A stretch of 10,438 nt of DNA, taken from contig URDW01000072.1 of NCBI GenBank assembly GCA_900546735.1, positions 1 through 10,438 on the forward strand, written 5' to 3'. A program made the translations under genes and the position numbers. The notes beneath the pieces are model-generated. The model was not told the origin of the DNA and searched no databases. It saw nothing but the letters and a program-made list of their open reading frames with translations. Positions within the stretch are counted from its first letter, which is position 1. Each line of letters begins with the position of its first letter. The stretch comes from an uncultured Oscillospiraceae bacterium. Its GTDB lineage: Bacteria > Bacillota > Clostridia > Oscillospirales > Acutalibacteraceae. This document shows positions 1-7,544 of the stretch, in pieces.

Positions 1-47
1 GAGATCGCTCAGTGTCTCGTGGGCTCGGAGATGTGTATAAGAGACAG
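1..47 (+). other. Illumina Nextera i7 adapter left on contig end
   Basis: This is synthetic sequence, not genome. Bases 29-47 are the 19-base Tn5 mosaic end used in Nextera kits, and 14-28 are the read-2 primer segment GTCTCGTGGGCTCGG. Bases 6-13 (CGCTCAGT) occupy the i7 index slot and match, from memory, index N724. Bases 1-5 (GAGAT) are the end of the P7 flow-cell oligo. The order P7 - index - read-2 primer - mosaic end is exactly that of the library adapter, so read-through from a short insert is the simple explanation. Genomic sequence starts at about base 48. The adapter is open in the frame of the first gene and supplies a false ATG at 19. Confidence 0.98.
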
Positions 48-48
48 T

Positions 49-831
49 TATATGACCGCACTTTTGGAGGCGGCGGCGCCGTATGTAGACGGTAAGACCG
101 TGACCGGCATCCGCATCTCCACCCGGCCGGACGCTGTGGACGAGGAAGTGCTGTCTGTTTTAAAATCCTACCATGTAACGAGTGTGGAACTCGGTGCACA
201 GAGTATGTCTGACCGGGTGCTGCGGTTAAACGGCCGCGGCCATTCGGCACAGGCTGTGCGTGACGCGGCGTGCCGGGTCCGAAAAGCCGGCTTTTCGCTT
301 GGCCTGCAGATGATGACCGGCCTTTACGGCGACACGGATGCGGGCGCTATATATACGGCAAAGGAATTTATTGCCCTGCATCCGGACACGGTGCGCATTT
401 ATCCCACCGTAGTGCTGCCGCACACAAAGCTGGCCGCACTTTATGAAAATGGGCAATATGTGCCGCAGACGCTGGAGGAAGCCGTTGCGCTTTGCGCCAG
501 GCTTTATGCCATGTTTACAAAAAACGGCATCCGCGTGATCCGAATGGGTCTTCATGCCGAGCAGTCTATGCAGCAGGCAAAGCTGGCCGGCGCTTATCAC
601 CCGGCGTTTGGGGAGCTGGTGGCCAGCCGCGTGCTGCGTGACCGCATCCTGGATTATCCGCCCGGGCACTACCGGGTATACATTTGCCCCGGCAGCGTGT
701 CGAAGCTGGTCGGGCAGAAAAAAGAAAACATCCGCGCCCTGGAGGCGCTTGGTTATCACTTACAGATCGTGCGTGATCGTGCGCTACAGGATTGTGATTT
801 GAGGTTGGAACATGTTACTGAAAACGCTTGA
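49..831 (+). CDS. Radical SAM / Elp3-like protein, 5' truncated
   Basis: This is the C-terminal 260 residues of a radical SAM protein of the Elongator-protein-3-like type often found just before smc in Clostridia. Counting from the Tyr codon at 49, visible core segments are IRISTRPD (21-28), VELGAQSM (46-53), the G-L-Q-M-M-T-G-L-Y-G-D-T strand-turn (85-96) and VRIYPTVV further on. The C-terminal part carries PGSVSKLVGQKKENI, the conserved tail of this family. The 4Fe-4S-binding CxxxCxxC region lies in the missing N-terminal part, so the cofactor claim rests on family membership. The substrate is unknown; a role in tRNA modification, as for Elp3, is only an analogy. The ten residues encoded upstream from base 19 are adapter. 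The gene overlaps smc by 20 bases. Confidence 0.85.
   Translation, partial: YMTALLEAAAPYVDGKTVTGIRISTRPDAVDEEVLSVLKSYHVTSVELGAQSMSDRVLRLNGRGHSAQAVRDAACRVRKAGFSLGLQMMTGLYGDTDAGAIYTAKEFIALHPDTVRIYPTVVLPHTKLAALYENGQYVPQTLEEAVALCARLYAMFTKNGIRVIRMGLHAEQSMQQAKLAGAYHPAFGELVASRVLRDRILDYPPGHYRVYICPGSVSKLVGQKKENIRALEALGYHLQIVRDRALQDCDLRLEHVTENA
801..804 (+). promoter_or_regulatory. Ribosome binding site of smc
   Basis: GAGG lies 7 bases before the ATG at 812, inside the end of the upstream radical SAM gene. It supports the 812 start, which gives the canonical SMC N-terminus (MLLKTLEMQGFKSF). Confidence 0.6.
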
Positions 832-3800
832 AATGCAGGGCTTTAAGTCCTTTCCGGACAAAACGGTGCTCTCGTTCGGCCGTGGCATCACGGCGGTCGT
901 CGGCCCGAACGGTTCCGGCAAAAGCAACATTTCGGACGCGGTGCGCTGGGTGCTTGGCGAAACCAGCACAAAAAGCCTGCGCGGCTCTAAAATGGAAGAT
1001 GTCATTTTTGGCGGCACGCAGCAGCGCAAGGCGCAGGGCTTTGCCCAGGTCGTGTTAACGCTCGACAATACGGACCGCACCCTTGCCGATTACGGCGATA
1101 CGGTGTCGGTTTCGCGCCGTTATTACCGCAGTGGTGAAAGTGAATATAAGATCGACGGCCAGACTGTGCGCCGCCGCGATGTGCGTGAACTTTTTATGGA
1201 CACGGGCCTTGGTGCAGACGGCTATTCTTCCGTCGGCCAGGGCAGGATCGCTTCCATCATTGAGGCAAAGGGTGATGAACGCCGCGAATTGTTTGATGAG
1301 GCGGCCGGCATTTCGCGTTTTCGCCACAAAAAGGCGGATGCGCAGCGCCGCCTGGAACAGGCGCAGGAAAATCTGGTACGCCTGCTGGATATTTTAAGTG
1401 AACTGGAGCAGCGCGTCGGCCCCCTGAAAAAGCAGAGCGAAAAAGCCGCTGAATTTTTAAAGTACGCCGAAGAGAAAAAAGAGCTCGAAATCGGTTTGTG
1501 GATGAAAAAAATCAGTGCTTTCACAAGCGACCTGCGCGAGCTGGAGCATAAGATCGACGCGGCCACCGTTTCGTTTGAAACGTGCGAAAAAGAGCTGGAG
1601 TCGATCGAAAATTCCATTACACAGACGTCGGATGAGATCGCAAAAGTAAATGTAGACATTGAGACTGCGCGTGAGAAGATATCGTCCTTCGAGTCGGACA
1701 GGCTGAAAAAGCAGTCTGACATTTCCGTGGCCAAAGCGCAGCTCGATCATAATGCGGACACGATCCGCCGCCTGACGGCCGATATGCAGGCTTCCGGCGG
1801 TGACAAATCGGCTGCCGAAGCACAGATCGCTGAAAAAGAGCAGCAGATCGCTGCCTGGGAAAAAGAGATCGGAGAGAAAAAGGAAGCTTTGGCTGCACTG
1901 AGCCGCTCTATGGAGGATGCGCTCAGCCAGGGCGAAGCCAAGTCGGCTGAATCGGAAAAGATCAGTCATGAGATCTCGGAGCTGACCATGCAGCTGTCAC
2001 AGTGCGAAATCACGCGTTCTGCCGCGCAGTCGTCGGCCGATGCCGCTTTGCAGCGTGTGCAGAATGTGGAAAAGAGCATGGCCGAGGCGCAGGCCGATAT
2101 GGAAAAAACAAAAAAAGTGCGCAGTGAGCATGCCGCCAATGTGCAGTATCTGCAGGAGAGGTGCGATTCTCTGCAAAATGCACTGGCCGGCTACCGTATG
2201 CGCTTAAGTGCGCGCCAGAAGCAGGCAGACGAGGCGGCACAGACGCTGGAAAATGCGTCGCGCGCCCTTTCTGCCGCGCAGTCCAAGGTCAGGATGCTGA
2301 CCGATCTGGAAAAGAATATGGAGGGCTATTCTGGTGCCGTTAAGGCTGTTGTGCGCCATAGCCGTGCAGGCGCGCTGCAGGGTATTCACGGCACGCTTGC
2401 CGGACTGATCACGGTGGAGGATGCTTATTCTACCGCGATCGAAGTGGCGCTCGGCGCGGCTATGCAGAACATTGTGACCGACAGCGAGGCGGACGCCAAG
2501 CGCGCCATATACTATTTAAAACAAAACCGGCTGGGCCGCGCCACGTTTTTGCCGCTTTCCGCCATCCAGAGCCGTGCGCTCAGGGAAAACGGTTTGTCAT
2601 CGTGCAGCGGGTTTGTGGCCGTTGCGGACGAACTGGTGCAGACCGCGCCGCAGTATAAGCAGGTCGTTTCGTACCTTTTGGGCCGCTGCGTCGTGGCGGA
2701 GGATATGGACAGCGCCATTGCGATCGCACGCGCCTACAACAACCGTTTTAAAATCGTTACGCTGGACGGCCAGGTCATGAACCCGGGCGGCTCCATGACG
2801 GGCGGCTCGCAGGCAAAGGGCGCCGGCATTCTTTCGCGTGCCAATGCCATCGAGTCCGAAAAGCAAAACGTGCAGACGCTGACAGAAAAAGTACATACGC
2901 TGGAAGCATCGGCCAAGTCTGCCACCGAGGCGCTGCATGCAGCAAACGCCGAGGTGCAGGGGGCAGAAGCGGAACTGCGCACCGCTTCTGAGGATCTGAT
3001 CCGTGCGCAGGGCGACTTAAAACTGGTCGACGGCCGTTTGTCTGCCGCCGAGGCTTCGTGCCGGTCGCTGCAGGCTGAGAAAGAGGAAAACAGTGGGAAA
3101 ACCGCTTCTTTGCAGGAAAAGATAGATGCTTTAGAAGCACAGGCACAGCAGCTGCGTGACAACATCGAGGCACTGGAAAAAACGCTGCAGGCGCTGAGCA
3201 CTGACCGGCTCGGATTTTCACAGTCGCGCGAAAAGCTGCGCGCCGAGGCCGAAGAGGTGCAGCTTGCCATCATTGCCCTGACGAAAGACCAGGAAAGCGC
3301 GCGTTCTCTTTGTGAGCAGATGCGCGCGCGCATTGCGCAGCACGATTCGCGCGTGCAGTCCGTGGCGGCCGAGATCGAGGCAGTCAAGCGTGACAGCGCG
3401 TCGGTGCAGCAAAAAATTGCGGCCATGGAGGGCGAGATCACTTCATTTTCCCAGGCGGCTAAGGCGGCGGACGAGCAGGTGCGCGCACTTTTGGAAACGC
3501 GCAACGGGCTGGACAAAAAAGCGGCCGAGCTGCGTATGTTTGAAAAAAATAAGAATGAAGAGCATGCTTCTGTCAATGCGGAACTGGTGCGTCTCGACGA
3601 GCGCAAGATCTCGATGCGCAAGGAGTATGAAGACTTAAAAACCAAGCTGTATGAGGAGTATGAGCTGACGCCGCGTGAGGCGGCAGAATCGGCCGCTGAA
3701 ATTGCCGATGTGCCGGCTGCCAACCGGCGGCTGCAGGCGCTGCGTTCTTCGATCAAAGCGCTCGGCAGTGTAAACGTCGGCGCGATCGAGGAGTATAAGG

Positions 3801-4387
3801 AAGTTTCTGAACGCTATATATTTTTGAAAGACCAGTTGAACGATGTGGAGCAGTCCAAGTCGGAACTTACGAAGATCATTGAGGATCTGACAGCTTCCAT
3901 GAGCACGCAGTTTATGGACAGCTTCCAGAAAATCAACGAGCAGTTTAAAGTCTGCTTTACCGATTTCTTCGGCGGCGGCCGCGGCGAACTGGTGCTTGAA
4001 AATCCGGCCGACTGTCTGGAAACGCCGATCGAGATCCGCATTCAGCCGCCCGGGAAAAGCGTGCAGAATCTGAACCTGTTCTCCGGCGGTGAAAAGAGCC
4101 TGGCGGCGCTCGCGCTGCTGTTTGCGCTTTTAAAGGTCAATCCCGCGCCGTTTTGTATTTATGATGAGGTCGAGGCTGCGCTCGACGATGTCAACGTGGA
4201 GCGCTTTGCCAAATATATGCGCAAAATGACCGATAAAACGCAGTTTATTGCAATCACGCACCGCCGCGGCACGATGGAAGAGGCCGACGTGCTTTACGGC
4301 GTGACCATGCAGGAAAAGGGTGTGTCCAAGCTTTTGGAGCTGCAAAGCGCAGAGCTGGCAGCCAAGATGAAACTGGATCAGGAATAA
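812..4387 (+). CDS. smc: Chromosome partition protein SMC
   Basis: SMC is the ATPase of the bacterial condensin complex with ScpA and ScpB; it compacts and segregates the chromosome on the nucleoid. At 1191 residues it has the normal bacterial length. The head starts with Walker A GPNGSGKSN (31-39). A long coiled coil runs from roughly residue 165 to 500, followed by the hinge (about 503-666), which ends in the glycine-rich GGSMTGGS (659-666). A second coiled coil runs to about 1040. The C-terminal head carries the signature FSGGEK (1090-1095), Walker B ending in D1118 with catalytic E1119, and the ITHRRGTMEEAD segment. The coils are rich in Ala, Glu, Gln and Lys. The signature begins with Phe rather than the usual Leu, and Walker B has Tyr before the Asp; both look tolerable. 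It overlaps the upstream gene by 20 bases and is followed by ftsY after 12 bases, the classic smc-ftsY pair. Identification is secure. Confidence 0.99.
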   Translation: MLLKTLEMQGFKSFPDKTVLSFGRGITAVVGPNGSGKSNISDAVRWVLGETSTKSLRGSKMEDVIFGGTQQRKAQGFAQVVLTLDNTDRTLADYGDTVSVSRRYYRSGESEYKIDGQTVRRRDVRELFMDTGLGADGYSSVGQGRIASIIEAKGDERRELFDEAAGISRFRHKKADAQRRLEQAQENLVRLLDILSELEQRVGPLKKQSEKAAEFLKYAEEKKELEIGLWMKKISAFTSDLRELEHKIDAATVSFETCEKELESIENSITQTSDEIAKVNVDIETAREKISSFESDRLKKQSDISVAKAQLDHNADTIRRLTADMQASGGDKSAAEAQIAEKEQQIAAWEKEIGEKKEALAALSRSMEDALSQGEAKSAESEKISHEISELTMQLSQCEITRSAAQSSADAALQRVQNVEKSMAEAQADMEKTKKVRSEHAANVQYLQERCDSLQNALAGYRMRLSARQKQADEAAQTLENASRALSAAQSKVRMLTDLEKNMEGYSGAVKAVVRHSRAGALQGIHGTLAGLITVEDAYSTAIEVALGAAMQNIVTDSEADAKRAIYYLKQNRLGRATFLPLSAIQSRALRENGLSSCSGFVAVADELVQTAPQYKQVVSYLLGRCVVAEDMDSAIAIARAYNNRFKIVTLDGQVMNPGGSMTGGSQAKGAGILSRANAIESEKQNVQTLTEKVHTLEASAKSATEALHAANAEVQGAEAELRTASEDLIRAQGDLKLVDGRLSAAEASCRSLQAEKEENSGKTASLQEKIDALEAQAQQLRDNIEALEKTLQALSTDRLGFSQSREKLRAEAEEVQLAIIALTKDQESARSLCEQMRARIAQHDSRVQSVAAEIEAVKRDSASVQQKIAAMEGEITSFSQAAKAADEQVRALLETRNGLDKKAAELRMFEKNKNEEHASVNAELVRLDERKISMRKEYEDLKTKLYEEYELTPREAAESAAEIADVPAANRRLQALRSSIKALGSVNVGAIEEYKEVSERYIFLKDQLNDVEQSKSELTKIIEDLTASMSTQFMDSFQKINEQFKVCFTDFFGGGRGELVLENPADCLETPIEIRIQPPGKSVQNLNLFSGGEKSLAALALLFALLKVNPAPFCIYDEVEAALDDVNVERFAKYMRKMTDKTQFIAITHRRGTMEEADVLYGVTMQEKGVSKLLELQSAELAAKMKLDQE

Positions 4388-4393
4388 AGGTGG
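4386..4393 (+). promoter_or_regulatory. Ribosome binding site of ftsY
   Basis: AAAGGTGG begins within the smc stop codon and ends 6 bases before the ftsY ATG at 4400. It is a strong Shine-Dalgarno match, and its overlap with the smc stop suggests reinitiation by ribosomes finishing smc. Confidence 0.75.
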
Positions 4394-4399
4394 TATAAA

Positions 4400-5368
4400 A
4401 TGGGACTGTTTGACAAATTCAGAAAAGGCCTTCGCAAAACCAGAAAAGAAGGCATTACGGCGCAGATGGACGCCGTAATGGAAAGCTACACCAAAATTAC
4501 GGATGATCTGTTCGACGAGCTCGAAGAGGTGCTGATCATGGGCGACGTCGGCCTGCCTACGGCCGAACGCATCATCAGCGACTTAAAGGCTAAGATCGCG
4601 AACGACAAGATCACCAGCGTGCCGCAGGTGCGTGAGACGATGAAGGATATCGTCTCCGGTATCGTCTGGGGCGGCAGCATGCTGAAGCTGCGCACAAAGC
4701 CGTCGGTTATTTTGATCATCGGTGTCAACGGCGTGGGCAAAACGACCACGATCGGAAAGCTGGCCATGCGCCTGAAAAATCAGGGGCGCAAGGTTATTCT
4801 GGGCGCGGCAGACACGTTCCGTGCCGCCGCTATCGAGCAGCTGCAGGTCTGGGCAGACCGCGCCGGTGTAGACCTGATCAAGCATGCAGAGGGTGCAGAC
4901 CCGGCTTCTGTCGTGTTTGACACGATCGCCGCCGGCAAGGCCAGAAACGCCGATGTAATTATTATCGACACGGCCGGTCGCCTGCACAATAAAAAGAATC
5001 TGATGGATGAGCTCAATAAAATCACGCGTGTGATCGACCGTGAACTGCCGGATGCCAGCAAAGAGGTGCTCTTGGTGCTGGATGCCACGACAGGCCAAAA
5101 CGCGGTCAATCAGGCAAAAGATTTCAAAGAGGCTGCCGGTATCACCGGTATCGTGCTGACCAAGCTGGACGGCACAGCCAAAGGCGGCGTTGTGCTGGCC
5201 ATTAATAATGAACTGGATGTACCGGTCAAATTCGTCGGCGTCGGCGAGCAGATCGACGACCTGCAGCCGTTTGACGCGGACGCGTTTGCCAGCGGCTTGT
5301 TTGACGCAAAGCTGCCGGAGGATGCCGAGGAAGAACAGATCAAATCGTTTATAGAGGGAGAAGCATAA
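4400..5368 (+). CDS. ftsY: Signal recognition particle receptor FtsY
   Basis: FtsY is the SRP receptor GTPase. It pairs with Ffh at the membrane to deliver ribosomes making membrane proteins to SecYEG. The 322-residue protein is a compact NG-domain form without the acidic A domain of E. coli FtsY, as is normal in Gram-positives. The short basic N-terminus (residues 1-18, many Lys and Arg) is the likely lipid-contact helix. GTPase motifs are G1 GVNGVGKTT (108-116), DTFRAAA (138-144), DTAGR (190-194) and TKLDG (254-258). The closing segment [12 protein letters not shown] (281-292) is the FtsY version and distinguishes it from Ffh, which would also have an M domain. The stop overlaps the rdgB start by one base (TAATG). 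Confidence 0.98.
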   Translation: MGLFDKFRKGLRKTRKEGITAQMDAVMESYTKITDDLFDELEEVLIMGDVGLPTAERIISDLKAKIANDKITSVPQVRETMKDIVSGIVWGGSMLKLRTKPSVILIIGVNGVGKTTTIGKLAMRLKNQGRKVILGAADTFRAAAIEQLQVWADRAGVDLIKHAEGADPASVVFDTIAAGKARNADVIIIDTAGRLHNKKNLMDELNKITRVIDRELPDASKEVLLVLDATTGQNAVNQAKDFKEAAGITGIVLTKLDGTAKGGVVLAINNELDVPVKFVGVGEQIDDLQPFDADAFASGLFDAKLPEDAEEEQIKSFIEGEA

Positions 5369-5955
5369 TGGATTTTCTTCTTGCCAGCAACAACCTGAAA
5401 AAAATGGAAGAACTGCAGCGCATTTTGGGGCCGCTCGGCGTGCGTGTCGTTACGGCGAAAATGCTTGGCAAAACGCTGGAGGATGTGGACGAGACCGGCA
5501 CCACGTTTGAAGAAAACGCCGCGTTAAAGGCCGAGGCGGCCTGTAAGGCGTTTAACATGCCGGCCATTGCGGACGACAGCGGCCTTTGCGTGGACTATTT
5601 AGACGGTGCGCCAGGCGTGTATTCGGCGCGCTTTTGCGGCGAACACGGCAATGATGAGAAAAACAATGACCTGCTGCTGGAAAAGCTTTCCGGCGTGCCC
5701 AAAGAAAAGCGAACGGCACACTATGTCTGCGCTGTGTGCTGTGTGTTTCCGGACGGCCGCAAAATCATGACGCGCGGCGAGTGCAGCGGTGTGATCGGTG
5801 AAAAACGCTGCGGCACGGCCGGCTTCGGCTACGACCCGCTTTTTATTGTAAACGGCCGCTCATTCGGCAATTACACCGCAGAAGAAAAAGACAAAATTTC
5901 CCACCGCGGCAAGGCGCTGCGAAAACTTGCAGAAGAATTGGAGAAAATTTTATGA
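5368..5955 (+). CDS. rdgB: XTP/dITP pyrophosphatase (RdgB/HAM1 family)
   Basis: This enzyme hydrolyses non-canonical purine triphosphates (dITP, ITP, XTP) to the monophosphate plus pyrophosphate, keeping deaminated bases out of DNA and RNA in the cytoplasm. The 195-residue length is typical. Family motifs are the N-terminal strand and [11 protein letters not shown] (6-16), the [10 protein letters not shown] helix with the metal-binding Glu (46-55), ADDSG with the catalytic Asp (68-72), GVYSARF (83-89), GFGYDPLF (152-159) and SHRGKA (178-183). A purine-rich GAGGGAG at 5354-5360 lies 7 bases before the ATG. The gene starts on the last base of ftsY and ends in an ATGA overlap with the next gene, so coupled translation is likely. 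Confidence 0.97.
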   Translation: MDFLLASNNLKKMEELQRILGPLGVRVVTAKMLGKTLEDVDETGTTFEENAALKAEAACKAFNMPAIADDSGLCVDYLDGAPGVYSARFCGEHGNDEKNNDLLLEKLSGVPKEKRTAHYVCAVCCVFPDGRKIMTRGECSGVIGEKRCGTAGFGYDPLFIVNGRSFGNYTAEEKDKISHRGKALRKLAEELEKIL

Positions 5956-6377
5956 CAGGCAAAGAACGTGCTGCGTTTCGTGCGCAGGCCAATTCCCTGG
6001 AACCGATCATCCAAATCGGCAAAGAGGGCATTTCCGACAACTTGCTTACCCAAATCGGCGATGCGCTTGACGCGCGCGAACTGATCAAGATCCGTGTGCA
6101 TCTGGAAACATCGCCTCTGCGTCCGCGCGAGTGCGCCGGCCAGATCGCACAGGCACTTTCGGCCGAGGTGATCCAGGTCATCGGCGGTATCATCGTGCTT
6201 TACCGCAAAAGTGAAAAAAAGGAAAAAGCGGCGCGTGCCAAGGCCAAAAAGGCCAAGGCAAAAAAAGTGAAGATCATGGGTCTGCGCCAGCGCAACGCAG
6301 CGGCAGAACAAAAAAAGGCTGCCAGAACACAGTTTAATCGTGCACGCAAAACACCGGGCGGCCGGTCCGGCCGGTGA
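5952..6377 (+). CDS. yhbY: YhbY/YqeI-type CRM-domain RNA-binding protein with basic tail
   Basis: Residues 1 to about 87 form one CRM (YhbY) domain. This fold is linked to large-subunit ribosome assembly in bacteria and intron splicing in plants. Visible marks are LEPIIQIGKEGIS, containing the GKEG loop (23-26), ARELIKIRVH (41-50) and the closing strand VIGGIIVLYR (76-85). Known bacterial members are around 97 residues. This one has 141, because residues 88-141 form an extra Lys/Ala/Arg tail (segment EKAARAKAKKAKAKK) that is probably disordered and binds RNA. Its codons contain three runs of seven A. It overlaps rdgB by ATGA and nadD by GTGA. Position directly before nadD and yqeK matches B. 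subtilis yqeI. A GGAG at 5940-5943 serves the ATG. The domain call is secure; the role of the tail is inference. Confidence 0.93.
   Translation: MTGKERAAFRAQANSLEPIIQIGKEGISDNLLTQIGDALDARELIKIRVHLETSPLRPRECAGQIAQALSAEVIQVIGGIIVLYRKSEKKEKAARAKAKKAKAKKVKIMGLRQRNAAAEQKKAARTQFNRARKTPGGRSGR
6359..6373 (+). repeat. Perfect GC-only inverted repeat abutting the nadD start
   Basis: Two 7-base arms, CGGCCGG and CCGGCCG, flank a single T and end on the base before the nadD GTG. In RNA this could fold into a short, very stable hairpin with a 3-5 base loop. It lies in the last codons of the YhbY gene (Gly-Arg-Ser-Gly-Arg) and occupies the place where a Shine-Dalgarno sequence would be. It could limit nadD initiation unless ribosomes arriving from the upstream gene melt it. 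It could also be a by-product of GC-rich Gly/Arg codons. Confidence 0.5.
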
Positions 6378-6982
6378 AAACGGCCATTTTCGGCGGCAGC
6401 TTCAACCCGGTGCACAACGGCCACCTGCATCTGTCTGCAGCCTATTGCCGGGCGCTTTCGCTTGACCGCGTCTGTTTTGTGCCGGCGGCTTTTCCGCCGT
6501 GGAAAGCAGGCGAGGAGATCGCACCCGCAGGCGACCGTCTGCAAATGGTAAAGCTTGCCGTGCAGGGCAATGCTGCCTATTTTGTGTCCGACTGTGAACT
6601 GCGCCGCAGCGGCGTCAGCTACACGGTGGATACGGTCGAGCAGTTTTGCCGTGATTTCCCGTCAGACGAGCTGTTTTTGATCATTGGCTCCGATCAGTTT
6701 TTACAGTTCCAAAAGTGGAAAGACTATGAAAAGATCGCGTCCGGCCTTACCGTCTGTACGGCGCCGCGTGTGCACGGGCTCAGCCGTGCGCAGCTTTTGG
6801 CACACGGTGAAAAAATCGGTCTAAAACGCACTTTTGTGCTGGATCCCGTCATTTACCCGGTGCTGGAGGTCAGCTCCACCGAGATCCGCAGCCGTCTGCA
6901 CAGCGGCCGGCCGATCAGCGGCCTGGTGCCCGAATGTGTGCAGAAATATATTTATGAAAGAGGCCTTTACGGTGCAGTATGA
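6374..6982 (+). CDS. nadD: Nicotinate-nucleotide adenylyltransferase
   Basis: NadD joins nicotinate mononucleotide and ATP to make nicotinate adenine dinucleotide, the step before NAD synthetase, in the cytoplasm. The 202-residue protein has the nucleotidyltransferase motif GGSFNPVHNGH (7-17, with H14 and H17), GVSYTVDT (80-87), IIGSDQ (103-108) and the C-terminal SSTEIRSRL (167-175). The start is GTG at 6374, inside a GTGA overlap with the YhbY gene; it gives the family's usual beginning (MKTAIFGGSF). I see no Shine-Dalgarno sequence, because the upstream bases form a GC inverted repeat, so translation probably depends on coupling. The substrate motif usually written PPHK reads PPWK here (41-44). 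It is followed by yqeK, as in B. subtilis. Confidence 0.96.
   Translation: MKTAIFGGSFNPVHNGHLHLSAAYCRALSLDRVCFVPAAFPPWKAGEEIAPAGDRLQMVKLAVQGNAAYFVSDCELRRSGVSYTVDTVEQFCRDFPSDELFLIIGSDQFLQFQKWKDYEKIASGLTVCTAPRVHGLSRAQLLAHGEKIGLKRTFVLDPVIYPVLEVSSTEIRSRLHSGRPISGLVPECVQKYIYERGLYGAV
6957..6963 (+). promoter_or_regulatory. Ribosome binding site that sets the yqeK start
   Basis: AAAGAGG lies 8 bases before the GTG at 6972. The in-frame ATG at 6954 has no purine-rich site before it, and the ATG at 6996 would remove conserved N-terminal sequence, so this site favours GTG 6972. Confidence 0.6.
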
Positions 6983-7544
6983 TGTAAACAAGTATATGGA
7001 ACTGATCCGCGAAAAGCTGTCGTCCTACCGTTTTCACCATTCGGTGTGCGTGGCCAAAGCGGCCGTGCAGCTGGCGGAAAAATACGGTGCTGATGTCAAC
7101 CGGGCTTTTTTGGCCGGTTTGCTGCACGATATTACCAAGGAAATGCCGCCCGAAGAACAGATCCGCTGGATCAAGCAGGGAAATCTGCCTTTTGGCGAGG
7201 TCGAACGCCGTTCCCCGGCCGTTTATCACCAGATGTCCGGCGCCGTCTATGTGCGCGACGCACTGCAGATCGACGATGGCGAAGTCTTTACGGCCATTCG
7301 GTTTCACACCACGGCGTGCGCCGGCATGCCAAAGCTTGCCAAAGTCCTTTATCTGGCCGATTTTATTTCAGACGACCGGCAGTACCCGGATGTGGAGACC
7401 ATGCGGGCAAAAGCGTATGAGGGGCTTGACGCGGGCATGCTTTACGCGCTAGAATATACAATAAAGGACGTTGTGGGCAAGCAGCGTGTGCTGCACCCCG
7501 ACACAACGTCTGCTTATAATGAGATCATTATGAAGGAGAAGTAA
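6972..7544 (+). CDS. yqeK: HD-domain Ap4A hydrolase YqeK
   Basis: YqeK proteins are HD-domain enzymes that split diadenosine tetraphosphate symmetrically into two ADP, lowering the level of this stress nucleotide. From the chosen GTG start the protein has 190 residues, the usual length. Metal-binding positions visible are H23 in YRFHHSV, the H52-D53 pair in AGLLHDITKE, and later His residues in VYHQMSGAVYVRD and IRFHTTA. LYLADFISDDRQYPDV also fits the family. The frame is open further upstream from 6834, but that stretch only reads nadD out of frame. The gene overlaps nadD by 11 bases and abuts rsfS, the nadD-yqeK-rsfS order of many Firmicutes. ATG 6954 remains a possible alternative start. 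Ap4A activity is family knowledge, not proven here. Confidence 0.93.
   Translation: MQYDVNKYMELIREKLSSYRFHHSVCVAKAAVQLAEKYGADVNRAFLAGLLHDITKEMPPEEQIRWIKQGNLPFGEVERRSPAVYHQMSGAVYVRDALQIDDGEVFTAIRFHTTACAGMPKLAKVLYLADFISDDRQYPDVETMRAKAYEGLDAGMLYALEYTIKDVVGKQRVLHPDTTSAYNEIIMKEK
7533..7538 (+). promoter_or_regulatory. Ribosome binding site of rsfS
   Basis: AAGGAG lies in the last codons of yqeK, 6 bases before the rsfS ATG at 7545. The yqeK stop and rsfS start codons are directly adjacent, so ribosomes can pass from one to the other. Confidence 0.75.

Noticed and set aside
29..47. Tn5 mosaic end read as a natural transposon end or IS50 remnant
   Set aside because: It is joined to the read-2 primer segment, an index and the P7 tail, so it is a library adapter and not a mobile element.
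2734..3756. 340-codon minus-strand open frame opposite the SMC hinge end and second coiled coil
   Set aside because: The translation is Ser/Ala/Cys low complexity, as expected from reading Glu/Ala/Gln-rich coiled-coil codons backwards.
6834..6971. Upstream extension of the yqeK frame
   Set aside because: It overlaps nadD coding deeply, has no ribosome binding site, and the extra residues do not match YqeK proteins.
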